In this document: in pieces, positions 16,616 to 25,358 of the stretch | Position numbering within the stretch: the first letter of the stretch is position 1 | Layout of the letters: every line of letters starts with the position of its first letter | Assembly: GCA_937949545.1 (NCBI GenBank) | Contig: CALEDR010000021.1 | Coordinates: forward strand, 124,001 to 188,000 | Source: an uncultured Phycisphaerae bacterium | Lineage (GTDB): Bacteria > Planctomycetota > Phycisphaerae > Sedimentisphaerales > Anaerohalosphaeraceae | Direction of reading: 5' to 3' | DNA: 64,000 nucleotides | Made by a program: the position numbers and the translations under genes | Notes under the pieces: generated by a model | Seen by the model: the letters and a program-made list of their open reading frames with translations, nothing else | Databases searched by the model: none | What the model was told of the DNA's origin: nothing

Positions 16616-17407
16616 TCATTCCAAATCATTGCGCAAAGCGCGCCCGGACAGCATTGTTTGTCCGAACGAGCCCGGTTCTTCCAAATGAGCCGCCAGACAG
16701 CAGACGTATTTCGAACAGCGTGTCCAGTCCGTTTCCAGCAGATTCAAAGACCGCAATGTTTCACTCAGTTCCGCCGAACGTCCTTTGACTTCCACGATTG
16801 CCCCTTCCATTCGAAGCGTCTCTTCCGAGCCCGACCAAACCGAATCGGCCGGCGCGGACTCAATCCGCCAATCCAGCGACACCCGGGCTCCGGTCATCAG
16901 GTCGGTAAACCGAAGGCGATGATAGGAAATCCGAATGACCGGCAGGAGCCGCTCCGTCGGAAAGACGCCGAATTGAGCCAGCGTATTCTGCAGCACCGAA
17001 ACCGGCAGAATTCCTTTCTTCCATCGTTCCCCTCGAAGCGTTTCAGCCGGTACGGAAAAAATCTGCCGCTTTTTTTGTCCGGCAAAACCGTTTTTGATTT
17101 TTAACTCCGCAAAAACCGCTGCATTGCCTTCCTGCGGCAGCGGATCATACCAGCGGATGCGGATTTTCTTCCGCTGCCGGCTGCCCTGCTGCGAATCCTC
17201 ATAATCCTCCAAATCCTCCGTATCGAAATAGAGAGAATGAATGACCCCCTTCGGATACTGCCGGTCCGGCGGACAGCCATGCCGCAGCAGGCCCGCCGCC
17301 CACTCAATCTTCTCCTCCGGGATGAAAAATTTTCGTTCCATCCGCCAGCCGTCCAAGTCGGTCGTCTGCTCGGCCTGCTTTCTGAAAAAATTCAGAAATC
17401 CTTTCAT
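16616..17407 (-). CDS. VTC-domain protein (polyphosphate polymerase family)
   Basis: 263 aa. The VTC tunnel-fold signatures are all present: RMERKFFIPEEK near the start, IHSLYFDTEDLEDYED, KIRIRWYD, FAELKIKN and IVEVKGRS. These supply the ring of basic and acidic residues that bind phosphate chains and metal in the yeast Vtc4 polymerase domain, which makes polyphosphate from ATP. No membrane helix is seen, so it presumably acts at the inner face of the membrane with the DUF4956 partner. ATG 17407 overlaps the cotH TGA by one base and follows GGAGG, showing translational coupling. Confidence 0.88.
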   Translation of the reverse strand: MKGFLNFFRKQAEQTTDLDGWRMERKFFIPEEKIEWAAGLLRHGCPPDRQYPKGVIHSLYFDTEDLEDYEDSQQGSRQRKKIRIRWYDPLPQEGNAAVFAELKIKNGFAGQKKRQIFSVPAETLRGERWKKGILPVSVLQNTLAQFGVFPTERLLPVIRISYHRLRFTDLMTGARVSLDWRIESAPADSVWSGSEETLRMEGAIVEVKGRSAELSETLRSLNLLETDWTRCSKYVCCLAAHLEEPGSFGQTMLSGRALRNDLE

Positions 17408-19605
17408 CAATTGCCCTCCTGCATCGGCGGCATTCCCGGAAATCTCGGCATCATCTGCTGACGCTCCTCTTCGGTCGGTCTGGAGGGGATTTCGCCGCTC
17501 AGCTGCCTGCGGACGGACAGCCGCCGTTTGGCAATGAACGATTTTAATCCCGGGGCCTGCATTCCGGGCGGGCCGCCGAGTCCGGGACCTCGCTGCCCGA
17601 GGCCGAAACGCCCGCCGCGATTAGGGCCGGCCTGCTGTACGGGGCGCTGCCCGGCAGGTTCCATCGGCCCCGGCGGATTCGAATTGCCTGCCGGCGGCCT
17701 CATCCAGCCACCGCCGAATGCAGAACCCTCATTCAGGCCTTTTTCAAAATCCTCAAGCGTGAAAAACTTCAGTTCGTCTTTCTCCACATACGGACGCACC
17801 AGCGCCGCCAGCCGGTCAATCCGCTCTTCCAGTGCCCCCTCTGCAAAGGCCCCCTCCAGCAGGTCTTTTAAATACTGATGGTACCGCTCCCGGTAAGGCG
17901 GATAAGACAAAAGGCGATACACCAGCGGGCGGGATTCAAAGGAATTAGTCACAGGCTCATCAATATAAAAATCAGCTGCATCCCTCGCCAGGCCCATTCC
18001 AAACGTCCCAAAGGCCATATTCAAATCCCACGGCAAAATCGTAAAACGTCCGTTCATCTCGTAAAGATAATAATTGTGCCCCATCCCGATATAGTTGTCC
18101 AAATGCACAATCATCACGGACACCGCCAGATACCGCAGCACCTGGTCCACATCCAGCACCTTCTCAATCTCCTGCGGGAAAGTCTCATCGGGACACTTGT
18201 TCAGAACCTCCAGCAGTCGAAACAGTGCTGTATGGTCGGCTTTGTTCTCATTGGTTTTCAGCCCGACGGCATCCAGCAGACTGCCCCATCGAAAACCGGG
18301 TCCGCCGCCCGGCCCCGGAGGACCGCCGAATCCTCGCCCTCCTCGTCGGCCGAAACCCATCGGAACCGCATTCGGATCAAACCGTCCGCCCGGCCCGCCT
18401 ACTGCAAATTGCGGCGGCATTCCCGGCCCTTGCGGAAAAGCTCCTGCCGGCCCCATGGGGGGACTCATTGGATTATTCGGATCTGCTCTGAATGCACCGG
18501 GCGGCCGCCCAAAACCTCCCGGAGGCAGACCGAAGGGCCCGGCAGGCGCCTGCACATTACCCGGAGGAAACGGATGATTTGGGTCGGGAACAAATCCCGC
18601 CGGCGGAGGTCCGGCAAAACCGCCGGGCGGCTGATTTCCCGGATTGGATCCAAATCCCCCTCCATCTCCCGGCCTTACTTCAGGGTTGGGAACGAATCCG
18701 CCCCCGGGGCCAGGCCCGCCCACGCCAAATCCACGCCCCCCAAACCCACGCCCGCCAAAAGGACCGCCAAAAGGCATTGCCGCCTGACGGCTGAGCAAGT
18801 CTTCCAGCGGCGTTTTCTCCCGTTCGAGCAATTCGAGAAGGTCGCTGAGCCGCCTTCCGCCCAGACGCACCGCCAGCGGGTCGTTCGGATTTTCCCGCGA
18901 GGCAAAAACCGGATTTTGCGCCTGTTTATCCACATCTTCCTTCGTCCAATTCAACAAGGCCGCCCCGATTTCCGGCTTGTACAAGTTCCCATACGGATTG
19001 TCGAAATGTCGAGCCAGAAAGGTCTTATCAATCGCCTCCACCTGGGTATAAAGCCCGAGGTGTTCATTGTTTACATACACATCGGCAAAGGCACATCGCG
19101 GGGTCGGCAGTCCCATCTCCCTGAAAATTTCATAGCTGAGTACTTCCCGAATCAAGGTCGGGTCTGAAAACCCGTTGTTCAGGCACAGTTTTTTGACTCC
19201 ATAAAAAGTCTGGGCACTGTTAAAAAAGTTAAAATCAATCTTCAGACTTAACCGCTTGGCACCGCTTGCCGCCACCGACATTAAGGAAGAATTGCCCTTG
19301 GGGCGGACCGCTACGTTTGAAAACTTTCGGCCGTCGAACCAAAAGTCCGCCCGAACATATTTTTCCGACATCGGATTGGCCAAAAGCCACTTCCAATCCT
19401 TCTCGGCCATCACAATTCGGACCGTTTTTATCCGCTGCAGGTCAAACGGATTCCCATCCTTAGATGAGCTTAAAAAACCGCTTCCGCAGACAACAAAACC
19501 TGTCAAGACAGCCAAGACAGCCAAAAGTCCGATAAAAATTGCCTTTTCCGTCTTATCCACAATTCTATCAAATCCTAAAGAAACTGCCGGCCAGGACTTC
19601 TGCAA
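17407..19605 (-). CDS. CotH-family protein kinase-like protein with Gly/Pro-rich insert
   Basis: 732 aa. One N-terminal transmembrane helix (about 22-45), then an extracytoplasmic CotH domain: VAVRPKGNSS, LCLNNGFSDPTLIREVLSYE, CAFADVYVNNEHLGLYTQVE, and after the insert FTILPWDLNMAFG, the metal-binding segment (DLN in place of the frequent DxD). Spore-coat CotH is an atypical protein kinase; bacterial relatives are mostly unstudied. Residues about 275-440 form a low-complexity Gly/Pro/Phe/Arg-rich insertion within the domain, and residues about 650-690 are another Gly/Pro stretch. First gene of the operon with VTC and DUF4956. The TTG at 19605 sits directly on its AAGGAG, so a GTG 15 codons in (19560) may be the true start. 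Confidence 0.87.
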   Translation of the reverse strand: MQKSWPAVSLGFDRIVDKTEKAIFIGLLAVLAVLTGFVVCGSGFLSSSKDGNPFDLQRIKTVRIVMAEKDWKWLLANPMSEKYVRADFWFDGRKFSNVAVRPKGNSSLMSVAASGAKRLSLKIDFNFFNSAQTFYGVKKLCLNNGFSDPTLIREVLSYEIFREMGLPTPRCAFADVYVNNEHLGLYTQVEAIDKTFLARHFDNPYGNLYKPEIGAALLNWTKEDVDKQAQNPVFASRENPNDPLAVRLGGRRLSDLLELLEREKTPLEDLLSRQAAMPFGGPFGGRGFGGRGFGVGGPGPGGGFVPNPEVRPGDGGGFGSNPGNQPPGGFAGPPPAGFVPDPNHPFPPGNVQAPAGPFGLPPGGFGRPPGAFRADPNNPMSPPMGPAGAFPQGPGMPPQFAVGGPGGRFDPNAVPMGFGRRGGRGFGGPPGPGGGPGFRWGSLLDAVGLKTNENKADHTALFRLLEVLNKCPDETFPQEIEKVLDVDQVLRYLAVSVMIVHLDNYIGMGHNYYLYEMNGRFTILPWDLNMAFGTFGMGLARDAADFYIDEPVTNSFESRPLVYRLLSYPPYRERYHQYLKDLLEGAFAEGALEERIDRLAALVRPYVEKDELKFFTLEDFEKGLNEGSAFGGGWMRPPAGNSNPPGPMEPAGQRPVQQAGPNRGGRFGLGQRGPGLGGPPGMQAPGLKSFIAKRRLSVRRQLSGEIPSRPTEEERQQMMPRFPGMPPMQEGN

Positions 19606-19743
19606 CTCCTTCTGACCGCTTATTCAGAACTTTCTTCCGCCGCATTTTTTTTCGTTAAACACAAAGAAAAGAACGCCGAAGAAAAAACAGATATTGCCGT
19701 CTATGCCGCCAAAAAATATCCGTCGGAGAAATAAAATAAAAAG

Positions 19744-21033
19744 ATGGCAAAAGAAGACAAAAGAAATCCCGTTCCATTGGTTTCTCAGACCGACGCTTCG
19801 GCACAAGCGGCCCTGGACAAAAAGAGTTTCTCCGCCGATCTGATCGATAATCTGGCCTACCAAATTCGCACGTTATCCAATGCCGTCATCGGCTTCAGCA
19901 ATCTGCTGGCGGCCGAAGACTTAACCGATACTCAGCGGGAGTATGTCGCCGAAATCCACCGGGCCGGGAAAGGCCTGTCATGCATTGTCAACGATGTCGT
20001 GGATTTGGCGCGTCTGGAACGAGGCAGCCTGAAACCGAATTTTGCCGAATGCGATCTGGCTAACCTGCTGGAAGAAATGGAAAGCATTCTCAGCCGAGCC
20101 GTCCTCAGCAAAGGCTTGTCCTTTGCCGTCGCTGTCGAAGAAAATGTGCCGGCCTTCCTGCGGACCGACCGTGCCCGCCTGAAGCGGTGTCTGCTGAACC
20201 TGGCCGGCAATGCCGTTCAGTTTACCCAGCAGGGACACATCGAGCTTCGGCTGCGGATGGATTCAATCGGCTCTCAGTCCGTCATTCGCTTTGACCTGAC
20301 CGATACCGGTCTGACCCTCTCCACGGAACATTGGTCTGAACTTTTTGAACCGGTTTGTCAGAAGGAACAGATTCACAGCGGAATGCCGGCGGGTATTCAT
20401 CTGGGCATGCAGGGATGCGGACTGCTGCCGCTGACCCGGCAGCTGGTGCATCTGCTGAACGGACAAATCGAAGTGACGTCCCAGCCGGGAGAGGGTTCAA
20501 CATTTTCGATTCTGCTTCCGGCTGAGCCGGCAACCCAGAAATCCGGAATGCTTTTCTTCCCGCCTCGTTCGACGGGATACGGAAGACACGAAGAAACATT
20601 CGAGAACAAACAATGCATCGGAAGGGTTCTGCTGGTTGAGGATGAAGAATCCAACCGAACGGTGCTGACCCTGATGCTCGAAAATCTCGGGTCGGAAGTC
20701 ATCGCCGTCGGCAGCGGTCGGGCTGCTGTGGAGACAGCCTGCCGAAACGATTTCGACGTCATCCTGATGGACATCCAGCTGCCGGATATCAGCGGACTGC
20801 AGGCCGCCCGACAGCTGCGGGACAAGGGGCTTCAAACCCCGATTATCGCCCTGTCGGCAGGAACTGTCGCGGAAGATCGAAATCACCAGATTGAGGAACT
20901 TTTCGATGCCTTCCTGGCCAAACCGGTGGACAGTCCCCAGCTGGCCGAAGTGCTTCAGCCGCTGCTGCCGACCGTTCAAAAACCCAGAACAAACGAATCC
21001 AAACAACGCATTGAATTTCAGAAGACAAAATGA
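19744..21033 (+). CDS. Degenerate histidine kinase - receiver hybrid
   Basis: 429 aa, no transmembrane or sensor domain. Residues about 30-95 are a HisKA-like dimerisation domain in which the phospho-accepting His is replaced: LAYQIRTLSNAVIGF has Y39 where AHEIRTP is expected. Residues about 140-260 are an ATPase-fold domain with an N-box (LLNLAGNAVQFT), but DTGLTLS and GCGLLPL replace the ATP-lid glycine motifs, so kinase activity is doubtful. Residues about 292-410 are an intact receiver (VLLVEDEESN; phospho-acceptor D343 in LMDIQLP; K393). It overlaps gspE by 4 bases, which ties it to the pilus/secretion locus. Most likely a phosphorylation-controlled docking or regulatory protein rather than a kinase; inference. 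Confidence 0.82.
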   Translation: MAKEDKRNPVPLVSQTDASAQAALDKKSFSADLIDNLAYQIRTLSNAVIGFSNLLAAEDLTDTQREYVAEIHRAGKGLSCIVNDVVDLARLERGSLKPNFAECDLANLLEEMESILSRAVLSKGLSFAVAVEENVPAFLRTDRARLKRCLLNLAGNAVQFTQQGHIELRLRMDSIGSQSVIRFDLTDTGLTLSTEHWSELFEPVCQKEQIHSGMPAGIHLGMQGCGLLPLTRQLVHLLNGQIEVTSQPGEGSTFSILLPAEPATQKSGMLFFPPRSTGYGRHEETFENKQCIGRVLLVEDEESNRTVLTLMLENLGSEVIAVGSGRAAVETACRNDFDVILMDIQLPDISGLQAARQLRDKGLQTPIIALSAGTVAEDRNHQIEELFDAFLAKPVDSPQLAEVLQPLLPTVQKPRTNESKQRIEFQKTK

Positions 21034-22814
21034 AAATACAGAATCCGGACATTCCGACGGCTCCTTTGGAAGGGCCTCAGCCGAGCACAGGCCAATTCGG
21101 GGAATGGCTGCTTGAACAGGGACTGCTCACAGCGGAAACCCTGCAAAAAGCCCTCGAGTCCCAGAAAACCGCCGAGAAGCGGCTGGGCCAGATTCTGGTG
21201 GATATGGGCGTTCTGACGGATGTTCAGGCCGCCCAGGCCCTCGGGAAATTCCTGAACGTCGAATTCATCCCGCTCGATGACCCGTCCGTCGTTCAGATGG
21301 AGGTGGCCCGCACCATCCCGGAACCCCTGGCCAAGCGGTTCTGTGTAGCGGTCGTGCGGGAAGGAGCGCAGGGTGTTGAACTGGCCATGGCCGACCCCCT
21401 GAACGTTATCGCCATCGATACCGTTTCGTTCAAACTCAAAAAGCCGGTTAAACCGCTGATTGCATCCGAAAAACAAATCCTGCATCTAATTGACCAGATT
21501 TATCACGGCAGCGACCTGGACCAGCAGCAGATGCGAGACCTGGCCGATCTGGAAATCAGCACAGAGGAGGACGAGGAAGAGGAATCCGCCCAAAGCGGTG
21601 CACAGATTATTTCAGAGGCCGAGGCGGAAGAGGCCCCCGTCGTCCGCTTTGTGGATTTGATGCTCAGCCACGCCATCAAAAGCCGCGCCAGCGACATTCA
21701 CGTGGAACCGCAGGAACACGGAATGATTATCCGGATGCGGGTGGACGGCATTCTGACAGAAATGGTCCCGCCGCCGCGGAAGATGCAGGCCGCCGTAATC
21801 GCCCGCCTGAAAATCCTGGCGGAAATGGACATTGCCGAGCGGCGGCTGCCGCAGGACGGCCGCTTCAAAATCAAACGCGGCAAAGGTCAGCCCGACATCG
21901 ATGTGCGGGTCAGCGCCCTGCCGACCATTTACGGCGAAAAAATCGTCCTGCGAATTCTCGATAAGTCCGCCGTCAATCACAACCTCGACACCATCGGGCT
22001 GGAACCCAAACTCCTCAAGCAGTTCAAGCAGATTTTGAATCTGCCGCACGGCATCATCATCGTCACAGGCCCCACCGGAAGCGGCAAAAGCACCACGCTC
22101 TATTCAGCCCTCAATGCGCTCAAAGACCCGCGGAAAAACATCACCACTGTCGAAGACCCGGTGGAGTACCGCCAGCCCGGCATCAACCAGACGCAGGTCA
22201 AACCTGAAATCAATCTGGATTTTGCCCTCTGCCTGCGGGCCATTCTGCGTCAGGACCCGGACATCATCCTCATCGGGGAAATCCGTGACAAGGAAACGAT
22301 GGAAATCGCCATCAAGGCCTCCCTGACCGGGCACCTGGTCCTGAGCACGTTCCATACCAACGATGCTCCCAGTGCGATCAGCCGTCTGGTTTATATGGGG
22401 CTGGAGCCCTACCTGCTGGCTTCTTCGCTCAACCTGATTCTGGCGCAGCGGCTGGTTCGAAAAATCTGCGACAAATGCAGTCAGCCGGCAGCCATCAGCG
22501 AGGAATTAATCCGCCGGCTCAAACTGACGCCGGAACAGCTGGCCGCCGCGGACCTTCGGCAGGGAACCGGATGCAGCCACTGCAATGGAACGGGCTATCG
22601 GGGGCGGCTGCCGATTTTCGAATTTCTCGTCATCGACAACGAAATGCGTCAATTGATTGCCGCCGGCGGAAAAGAAATGGAAATCCGCGCCCTGGCCCGC
22701 TCCCGCGGCTACAGCGACCTGCTCGAATGCGGCATTCGCCGAATGCTCGAAGGAAAAACCACCCCCGAAGAAGTCCTGCGCGTCACCTTCTCCGAGGCCG
22801 TGGCGGAAGAATAA
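21030..22814 (+). CDS. Type II secretion / type IV pilus assembly ATPase (GspE/PilB family)
   Basis: 594 aa. An N-terminal MshEN domain (about 15-150; FGEWLLEQGLLTAETLQKAL) precedes the hexameric motor. The motor has Walker A GPTGSGKSTTLYSAL at about 347-361, the Asp box TVEDPVEYR, Walker B DIILIGEIRD, the His box TGHLVLSTFHTND and a tetracysteine zinc site (CDKC near 480, CSHC about 40 residues later). It powers pseudopilus or pilus extension from the inner face of the membrane. ATGA overlap with the preceding pseudo-kinase gene. An acidic linker (EEDEEEESAQ) lies between the two domains. Extension (PilB/GspE) rather than retraction (PilT) is indicated by the N-terminal domain and zinc site. 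Confidence 0.95.
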   Translation: MKIQNPDIPTAPLEGPQPSTGQFGEWLLEQGLLTAETLQKALESQKTAEKRLGQILVDMGVLTDVQAAQALGKFLNVEFIPLDDPSVVQMEVARTIPEPLAKRFCVAVVREGAQGVELAMADPLNVIAIDTVSFKLKKPVKPLIASEKQILHLIDQIYHGSDLDQQQMRDLADLEISTEEDEEEESAQSGAQIISEAEAEEAPVVRFVDLMLSHAIKSRASDIHVEPQEHGMIIRMRVDGILTEMVPPPRKMQAAVIARLKILAEMDIAERRLPQDGRFKIKRGKGQPDIDVRVSALPTIYGEKIVLRILDKSAVNHNLDTIGLEPKLLKQFKQILNLPHGIIIVTGPTGSGKSTTLYSALNALKDPRKNITTVEDPVEYRQPGINQTQVKPEINLDFALCLRAILRQDPDIILIGEIRDKETMEIAIKASLTGHLVLSTFHTNDAPSAISRLVYMGLEPYLLASSLNLILAQRLVRKICDKCSQPAAISEELIRRLKLTPEQLAAADLRQGTGCSHCNGTGYRGRLPIFEFLVIDNEMRQLIAAGGKEMEIRALARSRGYSDLLECGIRRMLEGKTTPEEVLRVTFSEAVAEE

Positions 22815-22823
22815 GGCATCCGC

Positions 22824-23237
22824 TCAGCGGCTGCGCCAGGCATACTCACGGCAGCCGTCATTCTGGCGAGTTCGAAACCGCTTCAAAAACCGAACGGCAA
22901 TCCAGTCCGCTGCCAGCACAGCCGTCACAATGCCCGCCAGAGTCAGAAAGAGAACGGAAATCCACCAGTTCGGCCAGTACATTACTGGCACAACCCGGAC
23001 AAATTCGGGGCGGTAATGAGCCAGAAGTCCCATCGCTCCGACCACCCCAAGCAGCAGGATAGGCACACGCATTCCATTGAAAACAGCCGCCCATTCCTCC
23101 CGCAGACTGCCGCCGGCCCGAACCGAACAAGAGCAACGGCGAGGCGCCTTCTGCAGAATGGAATAATCCTTCAGCATCTCTTTGTTCAAAGGATTGATAT
23201 TAGGATTGGGATGAGATCCCCAAATCGCTTTTTTCAT
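22824..23237 (-). CDS. Small membrane protein, unknown function
   Basis: 137 aa, encoded against the direction of the pilus locus, between gspE and gspF. Two transmembrane helices at about 54-72 (GMRVPILLLGVVGAMGLLAH) and 90-112 (WWISVLFLTLAGIVTAVLAA). A short Cys-containing segment (RRCSCS) precedes them. I do not recognise a family. It is supported by a near-consensus promoter and an ATG following GGGGGA, and by natural amino-acid composition. Confidence 0.7.
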   Translation of the reverse strand: MKKAIWGSHPNPNINPLNKEMLKDYSILQKAPRRCSCSVRAGGSLREEWAAVFNGMRVPILLLGVVGAMGLLAHYRPEFVRVVPVMYWPNWWISVLFLTLAGIVTAVLAADWIAVRFLKRFRTRQNDGCREYAWRSR

Positions 23238-23276
23238 ACATCCCCCGATGTTTTAACCTTTGCTTTCTATACGCAT

Positions 23277-23305
23277 ATTATATCGGATTGTGCGTTCTGA
23301 ATCAA
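23277..23305 (-). promoter_or_regulatory. Near-consensus promoter for the 137-aa membrane protein
   Basis: Minus strand: TTGATT (23305-23300), 17-base spacer, TATAAT (23282-23277), about 33 bases before the ATG. In the remaining space to gspF (23306-23578) I see no gene and no clear rightward promoter. Confidence 0.8.
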
Positions 23306-23578
23306 GCCAAACCCGGCAGGCACAATGGTTATAGGACGTCAGCCGGCTGATTGGGAAAAGTCGCGCCTCTTTTTCCGTTACTCCTTTCGAACCCCTTTTC
23401 CCGTCGGATGCGATTCCCGGACCCAAAATCCGTTCCAAACCCCTTCAAACCGTTTTTTATCAGACTCAGGAAACTTCCGGACCGGCCCAACTTTCTTCCG
23501 GCAGAGATTTTTCACAAAAGCCCCCGCCTCAAAATGCCGAACCCCAGAACAAATCAAATTCGGAGAGGATCGTGCGCA

Positions 23579-24787
23579 ATGCAGACGTTTGAATATGTAG
23601 CGTGGGATACAGCCGGACACTGCCGGGAGGGAATTCGCCAGGCGCAGTCCCGTCAGGACCTGCTGGCCCAGCTGCGGCAGGAAAATCTGACTCCGGTATC
23701 CATTGCGGAAGTGATTCCGGAAACCAACGAGAAAGTGCACACAGCCGGTGCACGGTACCGCCGGGTGCGATCGGAACAGATGTCCACCTTCTGCTGGCAG
23801 CTGGCGACGATGCTTGAAGGCGGGTTGTCCGTCACCACGGCCATCCAGACGATTGCGGAGGACCTTACCAATCCCTATTTTGAGTATGTCCTGAAAGATA
23901 TAGCCGCCCGGCTGGAAACGGGGGAAACCTTTACCGACAGCGTCCGGGCACATCCAAAAGTCTTCAACCGGCTGGCCTACTCCATCATCATGGCCGGCGA
24001 AACCAGCGGCTCGCTGTCCAACTCGCTCCGTCGGCTGGCGGATTATTATCAGGAGCGGGACAAACTGGTCAGAAAAGTCCGCAGCGCCATGGCCTATCCG
24101 ATTTTTGTCGTCTGCTTTATCGTGGTGATTGTCGTGGTGCTGATGACGCTGATTGTTCCGCGCTTTCAGGTGATGTTCGAGACCTTCAAAGGGGAACTGC
24201 CCGCCTTCACGCGCGGCTTTATGGCTGTCTATCACGGAATCGTCAATCACATTCTGCTGATTCTGATTGCCCTGGCAGCTCTGATTGCCGGCGCCGTCAT
24301 TGCCTCCAAAACCAAATCCGGCCAGGCCGTTCTGCATCGGCTTGAACTGAACATGCCCCTGCTGGGCCGAATTAAGCGGATGGCTTTCATCTGCATGTTC
24401 TGCCGGACGCTGGCCTCGCTGGCAGCGGCAGGCGTATCGATTCTGGATGCGTTCATCATTTTAGCGGAAATGACACCCAACCAGCTGCTCCGGAACGGAG
24501 TCCTGCTGGCCCGGCAGAAGATGACCGAAGGCATTTCGATGGCTGACAGTCTCCATGCCTGCGGCCTGTTCCCCGGCGTGGCCGTCAAAATGGCTCAAAT
24601 CGGCGAACAGTCCGGCTCCCTGGTGTCCGTCTTGGAAAAAACCGGCGACTTTTACGCCCGCAAGGTCGATGAGCTTGTCTCCATGATGCTCGGGCTGCTG
24701 GAACCGATTTTGATTGTCACCGTCGGAGCGATTGTGCTGACCGTTCTGCTGGCGATGTATCTGCCGATTTTTTCTATGTCCGTATAA
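23579..24787 (+). CDS. Type II secretion / pilus inner-membrane platform protein (GspF/PilC family)
   Basis: 402 aa from ATG 23579 (MQTFEYVAWDTAGH), the normal GspF start, with GGAG upstream; the frame continues upstream without support. Two T2SSF repeats, about 70-190 (FCWQLATMLEGGLSVTTAIQ, SIIMAGETSGSL) and 275-395 (FCRTLASLAAAGVSILDAFI, KMAQIGEQSGSL), each end in hydrophobic helices; three transmembrane segments in all. This is the membrane platform on which the GspE motor acts to add or remove pilins. Followed by the pseudopilin genes. Confidence 0.95.
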   Translation: MQTFEYVAWDTAGHCREGIRQAQSRQDLLAQLRQENLTPVSIAEVIPETNEKVHTAGARYRRVRSEQMSTFCWQLATMLEGGLSVTTAIQTIAEDLTNPYFEYVLKDIAARLETGETFTDSVRAHPKVFNRLAYSIIMAGETSGSLSNSLRRLADYYQERDKLVRKVRSAMAYPIFVVCFIVVIVVVLMTLIVPRFQVMFETFKGELPAFTRGFMAVYHGIVNHILLILIALAALIAGAVIASKTKSGQAVLHRLELNMPLLGRIKRMAFICMFCRTLASLAAAGVSILDAFIILAEMTPNQLLRNGVLLARQKMTEGISMADSLHACGLFPGVAVKMAQIGEQSGSLVSVLEKTGDFYARKVDELVSMMLGLLEPILIVTVGAIVLTVLLAMYLPIFSMSV

Positions 24788-24804
24788 ACCTCGAAAAAAC
24801 GTGG

Positions 24805-24856
24805 GTCTCGAACAGGATTTCGAGACAAAAAAACATAAAAAAATGTACATTTTTTT
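24805..24856 (+). other. Hairpin and A/T palindrome between gspF and the major pseudopilin gene
   Basis: GTCTCGAA-CAGGAT-TTCGAGAC forms an 8-bp stem (24805-24826), and AAAAAAATGTACATTTTTTT is a perfect 20-base palindrome (24837-24856) ending in T run just before the ribosome site AGGAG. Such structures may stop part of the upstream transcripts or protect a processed pseudopilin mRNA. Confidence 0.5.
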
Positions 24857-24870
24857 AGGAGATGCAAGCA

Positions 24871-25263
24871 ATGACAGGAAGAAAAGGATTTACGCTGATT
24901 GAACTGATGGTCGTCATCTTGATTGTCGGCATCCTGGCGGCGGCCTCCATCCCGCTGATGCGCGGCCGCATCGAATCCGCCAAGTGGGCGGAAGCCAATG
25001 CCACCGCCGGCACCATTAAGTCCGCCGTCCGGGTGTATTTTGTCGAACACGGCACAGCGCCTACCGGCAGTCTGGGCGTCGCCGCCACGCGACAGGCTCT
25101 GGGCTTCCAGGATGCGGACCTGACCGGAACCTACTTTGTCCCGGGCGACTACAACATCGACAGCGTTGATGCCAACGGCAACGCCCAGATTACGGTCACC
25201 GGCAGTCAGCCCAACGCCCCCAGCGGGTCCAAGACCCTCTACGTGGACGGACGATGGGAATAG
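24871..25263 (+). CDS. Major pseudopilin-like protein (type IV pilin fold, GspG-like)
   Basis: 130 aa. Short leader MTGRKG, then FTLIELMVVILIVGILAAAS, the class III signal cleaved after Gly by prepilin peptidase, with Glu at +5. The mature part is a small pilin head with no cysteines. The ATG at 24871 is preferred to one at 24862 because AGGAG abuts the latter but is nine bases from the former. It follows gspF and is flanked by a hairpin and a terminator-like stem, as expected for a subunit made in excess over the rest of the machine. Confidence 0.9.
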   Translation: MTGRKGFTLIELMVVILIVGILAAASIPLMRGRIESAKWAEANATAGTIKSAVRVYFVEHGTAPTGSLGVAATRQALGFQDADLTGTYFVPGDYNIDSVDANGNAQITVTGSQPNAPSGSKTLYVDGRWE

Positions 25264-25284
25264 CCGGCCGAACGGTCAAATCCC

Positions 25285-25328
25285 AGGAACGGAGGAGGTC
25301 TGCATCTTTCTCCGTTCCTTCTTTCCTT
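25285..25328 (+). terminator. Terminator/attenuator after the major pseudopilin gene
   Basis: AGGAACGGAG (25285-25294), 15-base loop, CTCCGTTCCT (25310-25319), then TCTTTCCTT. Ten-bp stem 21 bases after the stop. Some transcripts must pass through, since the next pilus genes follow with no obvious new promoter. Confidence 0.65.
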
Positions 25329-25358
25329 GAGATGCCGAAGAACACAAGGAGGCTTCTC

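Noticed and set aside
23306-23578. N-terminal extension of the GspF protein
   Set aside because: The open frame upstream of ATG 23579 encodes Arg/Phe/Pro-rich text unlike GspF, and the standard start with a ribosome site is at 23579.
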